A stretch of DNA of 64,000 bases, taken from positions 62,001 to 126,000 of the forward strand of contig PAIP01000062.1 of NCBI GenBank assembly GCA_002704915.1. The letters run 5' to 3'. The DNA is from Parvularcula sp. Lineage in GTDB: Bacteria; Pseudomonadota; Alphaproteobacteria; Caulobacterales; Parvularculaceae. Below the pieces are notes generated by a model, which saw only the letters and a program-made list of their open reading frames with translations, had not been told where the DNA came from and did no database searches. Numbering within the stretch: the first letter of the stretch is position 1; every line of letters starts with the position of its first letter. A program made the position numbers and the translations under genes. Shown here one piece after another: positions 16,932-26,150 of the stretch.

Positions 16932-16937
16932 GGCGCA

Positions 16938-17648
16938 TTAGTTCCCGAGAAAGCTACGGGTGCGGGCGCGTCCACGCTCGGCTTCGGCAAGTTCTCTAGC
17001 GCGTTCCAAGGCTTCAGCGCGGTAGTGCGAGGCCATCATGGATTCGATTTGCATGAGCTGCTGCGTCTGCAGCGCCTCGATCTGATTTCCAGCTTGCAGA
17101 ACCTGTAGATTGCCTGCCGCCGATTGGCTGTCACCGATTAAGCGGTCGAGATTTTCACTGTCGGCCCGCGCCGTTGAAACCACTTCCGCGGTGACAATGA
17201 GACTTTCGCGATAGGCCGTGCGGGACTGACGCCACCGGGCGCGGGCTTCTTCAACGAGGACGGCCTGGCTTGGCGGCTCAGCGCCATAATCCTCTGGATA
17301 GATCACTTCATATTCGCGTTCGATTTCTTCGACGCCGTAGCCGATGCCTTCGGCTTCCCGCATCAATTCATCGATGCGGCGCATACGACGCAAAATGTCG
17401 TCGGCGATGGAGTCAGGCAGGTTTTCCAGGTCGCGCGCCATGTTTTCGAGCATTTCGATTTCGTGGGTGAGTTGCTGGATCTGTTGATTGATCTGCTGAA
17501 GCGTTCGGACCGCGGTTAGAATGTTCTGGGCGTGATTGGCGGGGTCATAGACGACCCCGCCAAAGCCGAACTGCGCGGCCGCTGGTTGCGTGGTGATCAG
17601 CGTCACCGGCAAACACGATAGGACTACGGATATGATCAAGCGTTTCAT
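16938..17648 (-). CDS. trbJ: TrbJ, VirB5-like secreted transfer protein
   Basis: The 236-residue protein has a Sec signal (MKRLIISVVLSCLPVTLITT, cleavage after AAA). A long coiled coil follows (NILTAVRTLQQINQQIQQLTHEIEML), as do the family segments FGFGGVVYDPANHAQN and ESMMASHYRAEALERARE. VirB5/TrbJ proteins sit at the pilus tip or assist pilus assembly. The start at 17648 is fixed by the signal peptide; longer frames upstream lie inside trbE. The small entry-exclusion gene trbK, often next in order, is not present between trbJ and trbL. Confidence 0.94.
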   Translation of the reverse strand: MKRLIISVVLSCLPVTLITTQPAAAQFGFGGVVYDPANHAQNILTAVRTLQQINQQIQQLTHEIEMLENMARDLENLPDSIADDILRRMRRIDELMREAEGIGYGVEEIEREYEVIYPEDYGAEPPSQAVLVEEARARWRQSRTAYRESLIVTAEVVSTARADSENLDRLIGDSQSAAGNLQVLQAGNQIEALQTQQLMQIESMMASHYRAEALERARELAEAERGRARTRSFLGN

Positions 17649-17658
17649 CGATTGGCTC

Positions 17659-20124
17659 CTATTCAGCGGCGACGGCATGGTGAGGCGGAAAGGGGTTTTC
17701 GGTTTGCGGCGCATGCCCCGGCCAACGTGCCAATAGCTCTGCTGCCCAGGGCAAGCCTTTCTCGTGGAGCCAGCATTCGGCGAAGCCGTCCCCTTCGGTT
17801 TCCGCCCAAACACGGTCGATCAATTTCTGATCTTCCGGCGACGAGGCTCCGCAGATTGAAAGGGCGATGGGCCCAAGGCTGAGATCGAAGACCCGGGCAC
17901 CGAGCGGGGACTGATAATAATAGTCTCGCTTTGGCGTGGCGCGGCTGATCAGTTCAATCTGGCGGGCATTGAGGCCGAAGCGCTCATAAGTTTCTTTTGC
18001 TTGCGGCTCCTGGGCGCGCTCATTGGGAAGTAAGATCCGTGTGGGGCAGCTTTCGACGAGCGCCGGGGCAATCGATGAGTTCGCAATATCTGCAAGGCTC
18101 TGTGTCGCGAACACGACGGATACGTTCTTTTTGCGGAGTGTTTTGAGCCATTCGCGAATACGGGAGGCGAACAGAGGGTTGTCCAGAAAGAGCCAGGCTT
18201 CATCAAGGATAAGCAGTGTTGGCCGTCCATCGAAGCGATCTTCGAGCCGATGGAAGAGATAGGTGATGACCGGCGCCGCGGCTGCGCCCGCATGCATCAA
18301 TTCTTCCATCTCGAAGCAGACCGTGTCGGCCAGATTGAGGCTTTCATGATCAGCGTCCAGCAAGCGCCCATGGGGCCCTTCCAGTGTGTAGGGATGGAGT
18401 GCTGATTTTAGAGTCTCATCCTGGAGCATCAGAGTGAGCCCAGTCAGCGTGCGTTCGGCCTCGGGCGCTGAGGCGAGCGCCTGGATTGCGTCCCACAGAG
18501 AGGTTTTAAGGTCCGGCGACATCGCGACGCCTTCACTTGTCGCAAGGCCCGCAAGCCAGTCGGCGGCGAAACTCGACCCTGCCTCGCAGTCTGTGTCGCG
18601 CAAGGGTTGAAGGCTCGGTGCATTGGCGCTGCCAAGATCGATATGCGCGCCATTCATGCAGAGCGTCGCAGCGCGCGCCGAGCGTCCTTTGTCGAAGATG
18701 AAAACCTGTGCGCCCTCATAGCGCTGCCACTGCATGGCGAGCAGCGAAAGCAACACTGACTTGCCCGCGCCGGTCGGGCCGATAATGAGCGTGTGGCCGA
18801 CATCACCGATATGCAAGTTCAGCCGAAAGGGCGTGGTGCCATCAGTCTGCGCTTGAATGAGAGCAGGCGCGGACAAATGCCGGTTCGTATCCTCCCCCGC
18901 CCAGACCGCCGAAAGCGGCACCATATGGGCAAGGTTCAATGTGTGCAGAATGGGCTGGCGGACATTGGCGTACGGATGACCCGGCAATGAGCCCAGCCAG
19001 GCTTCAACCGCGTTGAGAGTCTCCTTGATCGCGGTGAAGCCGCGTCCGTTGATGATGCGCTCAGCGATGCGGATATGTTCATCGACCGCGCGGCGGTCTG
19101 TGTCTGTGACGGTGATCGTCGTCGTCACATAGCCGTAGGAAACGAGATCGCTGCCAAGCTCCTGGAGCGCTGCATCGGCGTCTACTGCTTTGTTGTCGGC
19201 GTCATTGTCGACCAGCGCGGCCTGTTCGTTGAACATGGTCTCGCGCAGCACAGCACCGATGGATTTGCGTTTGGCGAACCAGTGTCGGCGCTTCTTGCCG
19301 AGGACCTTTTCTGCTTCAGCCTTGTCCATGGGAATGAAGCGGGTTGACCAGCGATAGGCAAAGCCCTGGCGATTTAATTCATCAAGAATGCCGGGCAGTG
19401 TTGAGGCCGGGAACCCAAGAATGGTCAGTGTTCGTAGGTGCGCCTCTCCAATCATGGGTTCCAGGCCGCCAGCAAAGGGCTCATCGGCAAGGATGGCGTC
19501 GAGGAATACTGGCAGTTCTGGCGTCACGACCGGGTGGCGCTTGGTCGAAATCGTCGAGTGCAGAAAGGTGAGCGTTTCATCGTCATCGAGGCGGGCGATG
19601 TCGGCCAGACAGGTGGCAAGTAGATCGAAGACGCGAGCGGCATGTTGCTCGAACGTCTCCAACCGATGCCGCCAAGTTGCAGCGTCTTCTGTTTCTGCCC
19701 GCTGGATCAGCGCTTTCTCGGCGCGGCCCGTGGCATCGGCGGGGGGCAGCCACAATAGGGTCAGATAATATGTACTCTCAAAACGGCTGCCCGCCTCTTC
19801 GGCCTGCAGCGCCCGTTCCTGATCCACCAGCCATGACATCGGATTGGGAAAATCACTGTCCGGATAATCGTGGACTTCACCTCGTTGCGCTTCAAAGAAT
19901 AATGCCCAGCCAGAGCCGAAGCGGCGCAGGACATTGTTGACCCGCGCCATGGCGGAAACGAGTTCTTCCTCGGTTGAGCTTTCAAGATCAGGTCCACGAT
20001 ATTTGAAAGTGGTCTGAAAGCTGCCGTCTTTGTTCAGAACCACGCCCGGTGCAACGAGACACGCCCAGGGGAGATAGTCGGCAAGAAGAGTCGGCGTATC
20101 GGCATATTCGCGAAGGTTCAGCAT
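17659..20124 (-). CDS. trbE: TrbE, VirB4-like ATPase
   Basis: The 821-residue protein begins MLNLREYADTPTLLADYLPW and carries the VirB4/TrbE signature: Walker A GPTGAGKSVLLSLLAMQ, Walker B TLLILDEAWLFLD, and the motif VVFATQSLADIANSSIAPAL. It energises substrate passage and pilus assembly. The start at 20124 lies inside the trbD 3' end (7-bp overlap). The open frame continues 33 codons further upstream into trbD, but those residues match no TrbE. Length is the usual 800-830 residues. Confidence 0.96.
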   Translation of the reverse strand: MLNLREYADTPTLLADYLPWACLVAPGVVLNKDGSFQTTFKYRGPDLESSTEEELVSAMARVNNVLRRFGSGWALFFEAQRGEVHDYPDSDFPNPMSWLVDQERALQAEEAGSRFESTYYLTLLWLPPADATGRAEKALIQRAETEDAATWRHRLETFEQHAARVFDLLATCLADIARLDDDETLTFLHSTISTKRHPVVTPELPVFLDAILADEPFAGGLEPMIGEAHLRTLTILGFPASTLPGILDELNRQGFAYRWSTRFIPMDKAEAEKVLGKKRRHWFAKRKSIGAVLRETMFNEQAALVDNDADNKAVDADAALQELGSDLVSYGYVTTTITVTDTDRRAVDEHIRIAERIINGRGFTAIKETLNAVEAWLGSLPGHPYANVRQPILHTLNLAHMVPLSAVWAGEDTNRHLSAPALIQAQTDGTTPFRLNLHIGDVGHTLIIGPTGAGKSVLLSLLAMQWQRYEGAQVFIFDKGRSARAATLCMNGAHIDLGSANAPSLQPLRDTDCEAGSSFAADWLAGLATSEGVAMSPDLKTSLWDAIQALASAPEAERTLTGLTLMLQDETLKSALHPYTLEGPHGRLLDADHESLNLADTVCFEMEELMHAGAAAAPVITYLFHRLEDRFDGRPTLLILDEAWLFLDNPLFASRIREWLKTLRKKNVSVVFATQSLADIANSSIAPALVESCPTRILLPNERAQEPQAKETYERFGLNARQIELISRATPKRDYYYQSPLGARVFDLSLGPIALSICGASSPEDQKLIDRVWAETEGDGFAECWLHEKGLPWAAELLARWPGHAPQTENPFPPHHAVAAE

Positions 20125-20372
20125 GAGAGATGTTCCTTGTGCCGGGTTGATCGAGCGGCGACCGCCATGAAATCCGGATCGCTGCGCGCCATGAACACGG
20201 CGGCTGAATGACCGATCACCCATAAGAGCAGGCCGGGTATCCAGAGCCGAAGGCCAAGGGCGAGAGCTGCAGCGAGCGTCCCGATGGCGATGGCAGCGCT
20301 GCGTGGGGCGCCCGCCATCAGGATCGGCTCGGTGAGTGAGCGATGGAGGGGGATTTCATAGCCTTCAGCCAC
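20118..20372 (-). CDS. trbD: TrbD, VirB3-like membrane protein
   Basis: The 84-residue protein starts MAEGYEIPLHRSLTEPILMAGAP and has two membrane helices (AAIAIGTLAAALALGLRL and WIPGLLLWVIGHSAAVFMA), then DPDFMAVAARSTRHK. The motif 'P-hRSLtePil-aGaPR' is the TrbD/VirB3 signature. It overlaps the trbC stop by one base and trbE by 7 bp. Confidence 0.95.
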   Translation of the reverse strand: MAEGYEIPLHRSLTEPILMAGAPRSAAIAIGTLAAALALGLRLWIPGLLLWVIGHSAAVFMARSDPDFMAVAARSTRHKEHLSC

Positions 20373-20707
20373 TAGACAAGCGCTCCGCCGCCAAATGAGA
20401 AGAAGGTGAGGAAGAAGCTCGTGGCCGCAAAAGCGATCGAGAGGCCGAACACGATCTGGATCAGTTTGCGCATGCCGCCGGATGTCTCACCAAAGGCGAG
20501 CGTCAACCCCGTCAGGGTAATGATGATGACGGCAACGATCCGGGCAACCGGCCCTTCGATGGATTGTAATATCTGATCGAGCGGCCCTTCCCAGGGCATG
20601 CCGGAGCCAGCAGCGTGGGCAGGCCCCACAAGCAGCATACCGATGCCGATCGCTACGGCGACTTGAACCGTTCGGTTTATCGCCCGAGTGGAATTATAGA
20701 GGATCAT
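20372..20707 (-). CDS. trbC: TrbC, VirB2-like pilin
   Basis: The 111-residue precursor has a signal peptide (VAVAIGIGMLLVGPAHAAG) and two hydrophobic helices separated by a short polar loop (VARIVAVIIITLTGLTLAFG, then QIVFGLSIAFAATSFFLTFF). This is the standard VirB2/TrbC pilin layout. It is probably the major subunit of the conjugative pilus. Gene order trbB-trbC-trbD and overlapping ends agree. Confidence 0.95.
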   Translation of the reverse strand: MILYNSTRAINRTVQVAVAIGIGMLLVGPAHAAGSGMPWEGPLDQILQSIEGPVARIVAVIIITLTGLTLAFGETSGGMRKLIQIVFGLSIAFAATSFFLTFFSFGGGALV

Positions 20708-21699
20708 AGTGTGTCTCCTTGAGTGACGAGGGAAAGCGAGCGCGAAAGCAGCGGCTCGGTGACGTAACCGCCGCCGTCAAAACCAGTGACGCGCAGAGCG
20801 TCTTCGATCCGGCGCTGCCCGCCAGCTCGGCTCATAAAAACAACAATGTCGATGGCCTCGGCGATCAGCGCGCATGGGGCTGTGTTCGCCGCTTCCATGG
20901 TGAGCTGTTCGAGCCGTTCGAGGGCGGCGCGTGCTGAGTTTGCGTGCAGCGTTGTGATCCCGCCCGGATGGCCCGTGTTCCAGGCCTTAAGAAGATCGAG
21001 CGCTTCGGGGCCTCGGACTTCGCCGACAATGATGCGGTCAGGCCTGAGCCGCATGGTCGAGCGAACGAGATCGATCAGTGCGATCCTTCCACGATGGGTT
21101 CGCAGCGAGACAGCGTTTTGCGCGGAGCATTTAAGTTCGCGGGTATCTTCGAGGATCACTACGCGATCGTCTTTGAGCACGGGTTCGGACAGGAGCGCGT
21201 TGGTGAACGTCGTTTTGCCGGATGATGTGCCGCCAACGATCAGGATGTTTGCTCGGTCTTCGAGTGACTTTCGTATGGCTTCAGCCATCGCGGGCGAAAG
21301 CGCGCCCTGTTCGACATAGTCAATAAGCGTGAAAGGCACCGTTGCGGGTTTGCGAATGGCGAAACATGGCGCTTCGGATACAGGCGGCAACAAGCCTTCA
21401 AAGCGTTCGCCGGTGCCGGTGAGTTCAGCTGATATGATGGGAGCGGACCGATCGCAGGTCTCACCGATACTGCTGGCAACGAGGCGGATGATCCGTTCTC
21501 GCGCGGCGGCTGAAATCTCGGATGGTTCGATCTCGACCCCGCGCCCGGCTCGTTCGATCCAGATAGATCCGTCCGGATTGGCGAGTATTTCGATGACATC
21601 ATCGGCGTCCAGCGCTGCCCGCACCGCGCCTTCGCAGGCAGACCGCAGCATGGATAATCGACGGTGATCGGTCTCTGCGTTTCGGGCGGGTGCGGACAT
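20704..21699 (-). CDS. trbB: TrbB, VirB11-like ATPase
   Basis: The 331-residue protein carries Walker A GGTSSGKTTFTNALL, the Asp box ILEDTRELKC, Walker B RPDRIIVGEVRGPEALDLLKA and the His box GHPGGITTLHANSA. It is the hexameric traffic ATPase of the mating apparatus and the first gene of the trb operon. The region upstream (21700-21896) holds two inverted repeats, so the operon promoter is probably there. Confidence 0.96.
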   Translation of the reverse strand: MSAPARNAETDHRRLSMLRSACEGAVRAALDADDVIEILANPDGSIWIERAGRGVEIEPSEISAAARERIIRLVASSIGETCDRSAPIISAELTGTGERFEGLLPPVSEAPCFAIRKPATVPFTLIDYVEQGALSPAMAEAIRKSLEDRANILIVGGTSSGKTTFTNALLSEPVLKDDRVVILEDTRELKCSAQNAVSLRTHRGRIALIDLVRSTMRLRPDRIIVGEVRGPEALDLLKAWNTGHPGGITTLHANSARAALERLEQLTMEAANTAPCALIAEAIDIVVFMSRAGGQRRIEDALRVTGFDGGGYVTEPLLSRSLSLVTQGDTL

Positions 21700-21755
21700 C
21701 GGGGGAGAGGCTCCTGTGCTGGTTCAACAGGGCCAATCCTCTGATTTTCATGGGA

Positions 21756-21794
21756 ATTCCGATAGTTCGGAATGTCGCAAACCCTCAGTAGGGT
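21756..21794 (-). promoter_or_regulatory. Two inverted repeats upstream of the trb operon
   Basis: A perfect dyad ATTCCGA-TAGT-TCGGAAT occupies 21756-21773, and a second, ACCCT-CAGT-AGGGT, occupies 21781-21794. They lie 57-95 bp before the trbB start codon, in a 197-bp non-coding gap. Their position suggests operators for transfer control. The binding protein is unknown; candidates are the element's AlpA-like or XRE proteins. No consensus -35/-10 pair stands out. Confidence 0.5.
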
Positions 21795-21896
21795 TCGGTA
21801 GTCTTCACAAATCTGGGTGATCGAGCGCTACGCACTTTCGCCCAAGACGACCGTGCAATCACAAAATGTGATCGCAAGACTCACCATAGAAATTCG

Positions 21897-23204
21897 CTAA
21901 ACGAACAATTCGCGGCGGTGCGTTTTGATAATCCGGTCAATATCGCTGTCAGGAATGTCGGCTTTGCGCGCGAATGATTTCCAGTCAGCAACAGCTTGAG
22001 AGACCTCAGATAGGATACTCTTCGCTCTGGTTTTCTTGACATCTCCGACACCTGCAAAATCGATAAGGTCATCGATTGAAAAATCATCTCGTTTTCCGGC
22101 AAGGCTCATTTGATGTTGGCTTGTCCAGTCTCCGGTCGGATTGTACGAGTACGCCACATCGAAGGCCGGAGAGAGACGCCATTCGCCTTTGCGGTTCATC
22201 AAGAATGCAATGTTCTTAACGTGATCATCCTGATTACGTGCAAGTATGTTCAGATACGCTCGTCGAACCTGCTGCTCCATATCACTTCTCGACAACCGTA
22301 AACGACGGATGGTTTGAAGCGCCTGTTCATAGGCGTAAGCGCCAGCAACGTTGAAGTCATAATGCATCATTGCGCCGAATGACTGCATATGAAGTTTGTC
22401 GCCATCTTGCGTCCGATCAAAACGCTTCGTCATGAAATGCGCACGTCCGCCTTCTTCGTGAAGACGGCACTCATTCATTTCCACGCCAGCAGCCTTTGCC
22501 ATGAGATAGTACGCATATTCGATGCGCCCGAATCCTTGAGGGTCGGCGATTTCTTTGTCTTTGTTTCCGGTGACGCCATCGAACTTCATCAGCCACTGGC
22601 CGAAACCCTTTGTGGCCGGCGCTTGCCCAGACCGAAATTCTTGCGTGGCTTCGTTCCAGGCCAACACGGCTTTGGCGCGGGCGCCGCCCGCAGACGTCCC
22701 GACACGGAGAATATCCTCGATGACGCGCTGGTCATTGTCGCCAGTGAATTTACCTTCGAGCGCAATCCTGTCGTCCAGAACGCGGTTAGCGAGGTTTACC
22801 AGGGATTCGATTTCGACCTTGCGTGTAGTTGTTGTCGTTTCCGCAAGGCGCGGTTTGAACTCAAGCGCTCCCATGCCGCGCGTGCCAGTATAGCAAAGGC
22901 GCTCGACTGGCGTGAAGCTGCTTGGATCGCGGCTCTGCCGAGAGAGCCATGCATTAATCAGTGTATTACCGAACTTGTCTGGTAGGCTATCAGCCAGCAT
23001 GCCTGGCAAGCCTTTGAACGTTTCTCTTGATAATGACGGGAACTCGTAGGGCGTATCTGTGAGCGGCATTATGAGTGGGGAGACCTCGATCCCTGAGCGC
23101 GCAAAATCGGGCGCGTATTGGAATACGCCGACACCTCGGTCAGGCACCCATGTGACGGCGCCAATATCGCTTCCCCAGAGTAGAACGCGCGCTGTTTCAG
23201 TCAT
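21897..23204 (-). CDS. hipA: HipA-family kinase toxin
   Basis: The 435-residue protein shows the HipA kinase layout: an N-terminal subdomain with FEFPSL-type and GLPGMLADSLPDKFGN motifs, a Gly-rich loop with the candidate autophosphorylated Ser (RVGTSAGGARAKAVL), catalytic loop ARNQDDHVKNIAFLM, and metal-binding LSPAFDVAYSY. E. coli HipA phosphorylates glutamyl-tRNA synthetase and causes dormancy; the target here is not known. Its start overlaps the hipB stop as ATGA, so antitoxin and toxin are coupled. The module sits between trbB and the ribbon-helix-helix gene and interrupts the usual backbone order, so it is cargo and may stabilise the ICE. Confidence 0.93.
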   Translation of the reverse strand: MTETARVLLWGSDIGAVTWVPDRGVGVFQYAPDFARSGIEVSPLIMPLTDTPYEFPSLSRETFKGLPGMLADSLPDKFGNTLINAWLSRQSRDPSSFTPVERLCYTGTRGMGALEFKPRLAETTTTTRKVEIESLVNLANRVLDDRIALEGKFTGDNDQRVIEDILRVGTSAGGARAKAVLAWNEATQEFRSGQAPATKGFGQWLMKFDGVTGNKDKEIADPQGFGRIEYAYYLMAKAAGVEMNECRLHEEGGRAHFMTKRFDRTQDGDKLHMQSFGAMMHYDFNVAGAYAYEQALQTIRRLRLSRSDMEQQVRRAYLNILARNQDDHVKNIAFLMNRKGEWRLSPAFDVAYSYNPTGDWTSQHQMSLAGKRDDFSIDDLIDFAGVGDVKKTRAKSILSEVSQAVADWKSFARKADIPDSDIDRIIKTHRRELFV

Positions 23205-23554
23205 GTTTGACTGTCTCCCCACGTCCATTCCGATGTCTCATCTTTTTTAGCGCTAGCGCGCTGCCGCTCCGTTCCCTCCAGCTGTACGCGCTCGATTGGT
23301 CTGATGCTTGGGTCGGGCAATAGCGCTGCAAGATGGTCAGTCAAACGCAATGCGGTCATCACACGCACGAAGGAATCGAGTGATATTGCCTTGCCGTCCG
23401 CCAATCGTGTCATCGTGCTTCGCGAGACACCTGCCTCCTTGGCGAGATCAGCCTGACTGATGTTCCGGCTCAGCCTTATCTCATCGAGTCGCTTGCAGAG
23501 GGTATCAATGATCGACTCGCTTGAAGCGGTTGAGAAGTCAATTTTATGCGTCAT
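23201..23554 (-). CDS. hipB: HipB-family antitoxin, XRE-type repressor
   Basis: The 117-residue protein has an HTH at about residues 25-80 (RLSRNISQADLAKEAGVSRSTMTRL, then LDSFVRVMTALRL) and a flexible C-terminal tail ending DETSEWTWGDSQT. The terminal Trp is like the E. coli HipB C-terminus that contacts HipA. It should neutralise HipA and repress its own promoter. Repeated TGACGC half-sites upstream support autoregulation. First gene of the two-gene operon. Confidence 0.9.
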   Translation of the reverse strand: MTHKIDFSTASSESIIDTLCKRLDEIRLSRNISQADLAKEAGVSRSTMTRLADGKAISLDSFVRVMTALRLTDHLAALLPDPSIRPIERVQLEGTERQRASAKKDETSEWTWGDSQT

Positions 23555-23692
23555 TTTTGATGCGCCAAGTCCATTCCTGGCTTATTATGCAGGAAAAATG
23601 ACGCATTACAGCGGATTTGTCAATACCTTGAATTGCGCCATTTATGATGCATTGAGTATCAAAATGGACGCTAACGCGTCAAATATGACGCT
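23546..23692. promoter_or_regulatory. Repeated TGACGC half-sites around the hipB start (candidate operators)
   Basis: TGACGCAT or its complement occurs at 23546-23553 (across the hipB start codon) and 23599-23606. ACGCGTCA follows at 23674-23681 and ATGACGCT at 23685-23692. The spacing between sites is irregular. Several short operators upstream of a hipBA operon are typical of HipB autoregulation. The part from 23555 to 23752 holds no gene. Confidence 0.5.
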
Positions 23693-23752
23693 TTGCCTGA
23701 AGCAGAGGATGGTATGCAGTAATATGCACGGACGCATACCAGCATAAACTCG

Positions 23753-24178
23753 CTATAAGTCCGAAAACGGCTCCTGTTCGGGTTTTGGAAAGGCGCGGGC
23801 TGACAAGCCCTCGTCTGCGCCGATCTTCCGCGCCACCTGCTCGATGAAATACTCAAAGCGTCTCTGCCCCAGAGCGTGCGCTGCATCCCGCTCACCTTCA
23901 GGCAACGGGTCAGACCGGGTCAGCCAGTAGAGAACAAACTGCCCGAGCGTTTCTAATGACAGGGCGACGTCTCGTTCGATCGCGTTTTGACGAACATCGA
24001 ATTGGTCGAGACGTTGCATGAGGGCTTGTTCCCGCCCGCCAGTCTTTGTCGGATCGAGATAGGCGCGCAGCGCATCTTCAATAATCGCCGATTTGGTCAC
24101 GCCGGGCGCCAGCACCATCTGCTCAAGGGTGCGGTGCATTTCATGACTGAGACGGATATTCACGCGCGGTTTTGGCAT
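23753..24178 (-). CDS. CopG-like ribbon-helix-helix protein, traG-linked
   Basis: The 141-residue protein starts MPKPRVNIRLSHEMHRTLEQ and continues GVTKSAIIEDALRAYLDP, a ribbon-helix-helix DNA-binding domain in the first ~50 residues. Helical segments follow (LDQFDVRQNAIERDVALSLETLGQFVLYWL). This gene usually lies right after traG in alphaproteobacterial ICEs and is annotated as a CopG-family regulator. The start at 24178 is adjacent to the traG stop (24180). It may regulate transfer or assist the relaxosome. Confidence 0.88.
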   Translation of the reverse strand: MPKPRVNIRLSHEMHRTLEQMVLAPGVTKSAIIEDALRAYLDPTKTGGREQALMQRLDQFDVRQNAIERDVALSLETLGQFVLYWLTRSDPLPEGERDAAHALGQRRFEYFIEQVARKIGADEGLSARAFPKPEQEPFSDL

Positions 24179-24179
24179 A

Positions 24180-26150
24180 TCAGAAATCCGGCAGGGCGTC
24201 ATTGCCACCCTGTTCCAATCCGAGCGCGCGTTGCGCCGGTTTCAGCCCATTGCGAGCCGCTTCATCAAAATCGTCCGTGTCAGGTTCCAATCCTGACGAA
24301 GGCTCGATCTCAACTTCCGGCGCTGATTGTTTGGGAGGGTCGAGAGACAATTTTTGTTCGCGCCCCCCTTCGTCGGAGGCCTCGTTTGCACGTAGTTCAG
24401 AAATTTTAAGACCAGCAACGGAGGGCGTCGCCATATCCTGCCAATCATCTCGCGAACTTGGCGGCGGATTTGAGACATGTACGGCAGGTTCAGCGCGGGA
24501 GGTAAAGTTCTGGTCCGCGTAATAGCGCAGTTTCTTTGCTCTTATTGGGCGCACGCCCGACACCATGACGATCTCATCATCGGGCGGAAGCTGCATGACT
24601 TCGCCCGGCGTTAACAACGCGCGTTGGGTCTCCTGGCTGGAGACCATGACATGACTGAGCCATGGCGCTAGACGATGGCCTGCGTAGTTGCGTTGGGCAC
24701 GCTGCTCTGTTGTCTGTCCCAGGGCGTCGGATATCCGCTTGGCCGTACGTTCGTCATTGGCTGCGAATGCGATCCGGACATGGCAATTATCGAGAATGGA
24801 ATTGTTGGGGCCATATGCCTTTTCAATCTGGTTGAGCGACTGGGCGATGAGATAAGCCCGGATGCCATAGCCCGCCATGAAGGCGAGTGCTGACTCGAAA
24901 AAGTCGAGCCGCCCCAGCGCCGGAAACTCATCGAGCATCATCAGGACTCTGTGGCGATTCGAGTTTTCGTCGGGCAAGGTTTCCGTCAGCCTTCGACCAA
25001 TCTGGTTGAGGATCAGTCTGACCAGCGGCTTCGTCCTTGAGATGTCGGAAGGCGGCACGACCAGATAGAGCGAACAAGGGCGGGTCGCATCGACCAGATC
25101 AGCGATGCGCCAATCGCTGGCCGCAGTCGCCCGCGCAATAACCGGATCGCGGTAAAGACCGAGAAAGCTCATCGCGGTTGAGAGAACGCCTGAGCGCTCA
25201 TTCTCTGATTTGTTGAGAAGCTCACGGGCAGCCTGTGCGACGACGGGATGGGGCTCGCTGCCAAGATGTTGCGTCTTCATCATAACGCTTAGCGTGGTCT
25301 CAAAGGATCGACGCGGATCGGAAAGAAAGCGCGCGCAGGCGCAGAGTGTTTTCTCTTCCTCAGCATAGAGAACGTGTAGGATCACACCGACGAGCAGTGC
25401 GTGCCCTGTCTTTTCCCAGTGGTTGCGGCGCTCAAGAGAGCCTTCAGGATCGACGAGAATGTCGGCGATATTTTGAACATCACGAATTTCGTTTTCACCG
25501 CGTCGCACTTCCAGGAGCGGATTGTACCGCGCTGAACACGGATCAGTTGGTTCAAACAACAGACAGTGCGAAAAGCGCGAACGCCAGCCGCTGGTTAGAC
25601 TCCAGTTCTCGCCCTTGATGTCGTGAATAACCGCGCTGCCGGTCCAGCTCAGAAGAGACGGAATGACAAGACCAACACCTTTACCCGAGCGCGTTGGCGC
25701 AAACGCCATGACATGTTCAGGTCCGTCATGGCGGAGATAGGCGCCTGATTTCTGCCCGAGGAACACGCCATCATCGCAGAACAGCCCTGCGCGCTTAACA
25801 TCCAGCCGGGTCGCCCAGCGCGCCGATCCATACGTCGTTACATGTTTTTGGTTTCGCGCGCGGAGCAGTGATCCGATGACAGCGACGATAGCGCCGAGTA
25901 TGCCGCCACCCGTCGACATAAGGCCTGCTTTTGTAAAAACACCCGGCGCATAGGCTTCGTAGGCGTACCACCACTGGAACAGGCGCCACGGTCGGTAGAT
26001 GGGCGTTTCATTCCAATGGAACCAAGGCATACCAAGCGCTGGTTGATAACCCAGCTCATGCGCCGTCCATTGGGTCGCAGCCCATACAGTTAGAACGATG
26101 ATAGTGAAGACAAGCGCGAAAGTGCCTATCAAGAATTTTGTGCCCGTCAT
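24180..26150 (-). CDS. traG: TraG/VirD4-type coupling protein
   Basis: The 656-residue protein has two N-terminal membrane helices (TKFLIGTFALVFTIIVLTVW and LMSTGGGILGAIVAVIGSLL). An ATPase domain follows with Walker A FAPTRSGKGVGLVIPSLL, GSAVIHDIKGENW, Walker B RVLMMLDEFPALGRL, and AYLIAQSLNQIEKAYG. It brings the relaxase-DNA complex to the TrbE/TrbB channel. The start at 26150 matches the length of family members and has GGAG 11 bases upstream. The frame is open 84 codons further (to 26402) with residues that include hydrophobic segments but no known TraG similarity. Confidence 0.93.
   Translation of the reverse strand: MTGTKFLIGTFALVFTIIVLTVWAATQWTAHELGYQPALGMPWFHWNETPIYRPWRLFQWWYAYEAYAPGVFTKAGLMSTGGGILGAIVAVIGSLLRARNQKHVTTYGSARWATRLDVKRAGLFCDDGVFLGQKSGAYLRHDGPEHVMAFAPTRSGKGVGLVIPSLLSWTGSAVIHDIKGENWSLTSGWRSRFSHCLLFEPTDPCSARYNPLLEVRRGENEIRDVQNIADILVDPEGSLERRNHWEKTGHALLVGVILHVLYAEEEKTLCACARFLSDPRRSFETTLSVMMKTQHLGSEPHPVVAQAARELLNKSENERSGVLSTAMSFLGLYRDPVIARATAASDWRIADLVDATRPCSLYLVVPPSDISRTKPLVRLILNQIGRRLTETLPDENSNRHRVLMMLDEFPALGRLDFFESALAFMAGYGIRAYLIAQSLNQIEKAYGPNNSILDNCHVRIAFAANDERTAKRISDALGQTTEQRAQRNYAGHRLAPWLSHVMVSSQETQRALLTPGEVMQLPPDDEIVMVSGVRPIRAKKLRYYADQNFTSRAEPAVHVSNPPPSSRDDWQDMATPSVAGLKISELRANEASDEGGREQKLSLDPPKQSAPEVEIEPSSGLEPDTDDFDEAARNGLKPAQRALGLEQGGNDALPDF

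Noticed and set aside
20125-20223. Extended N-terminus of TrbE
   Set aside because: These residues lie inside trbD in another frame and do not match TrbE, which begins MLNLREYAD here.
21855-21875. Terminator after hipA
   Set aside because: ATCACA-AAA-TGTGAT pairs but is short and AT-rich, with no T-tract on the transcript side.
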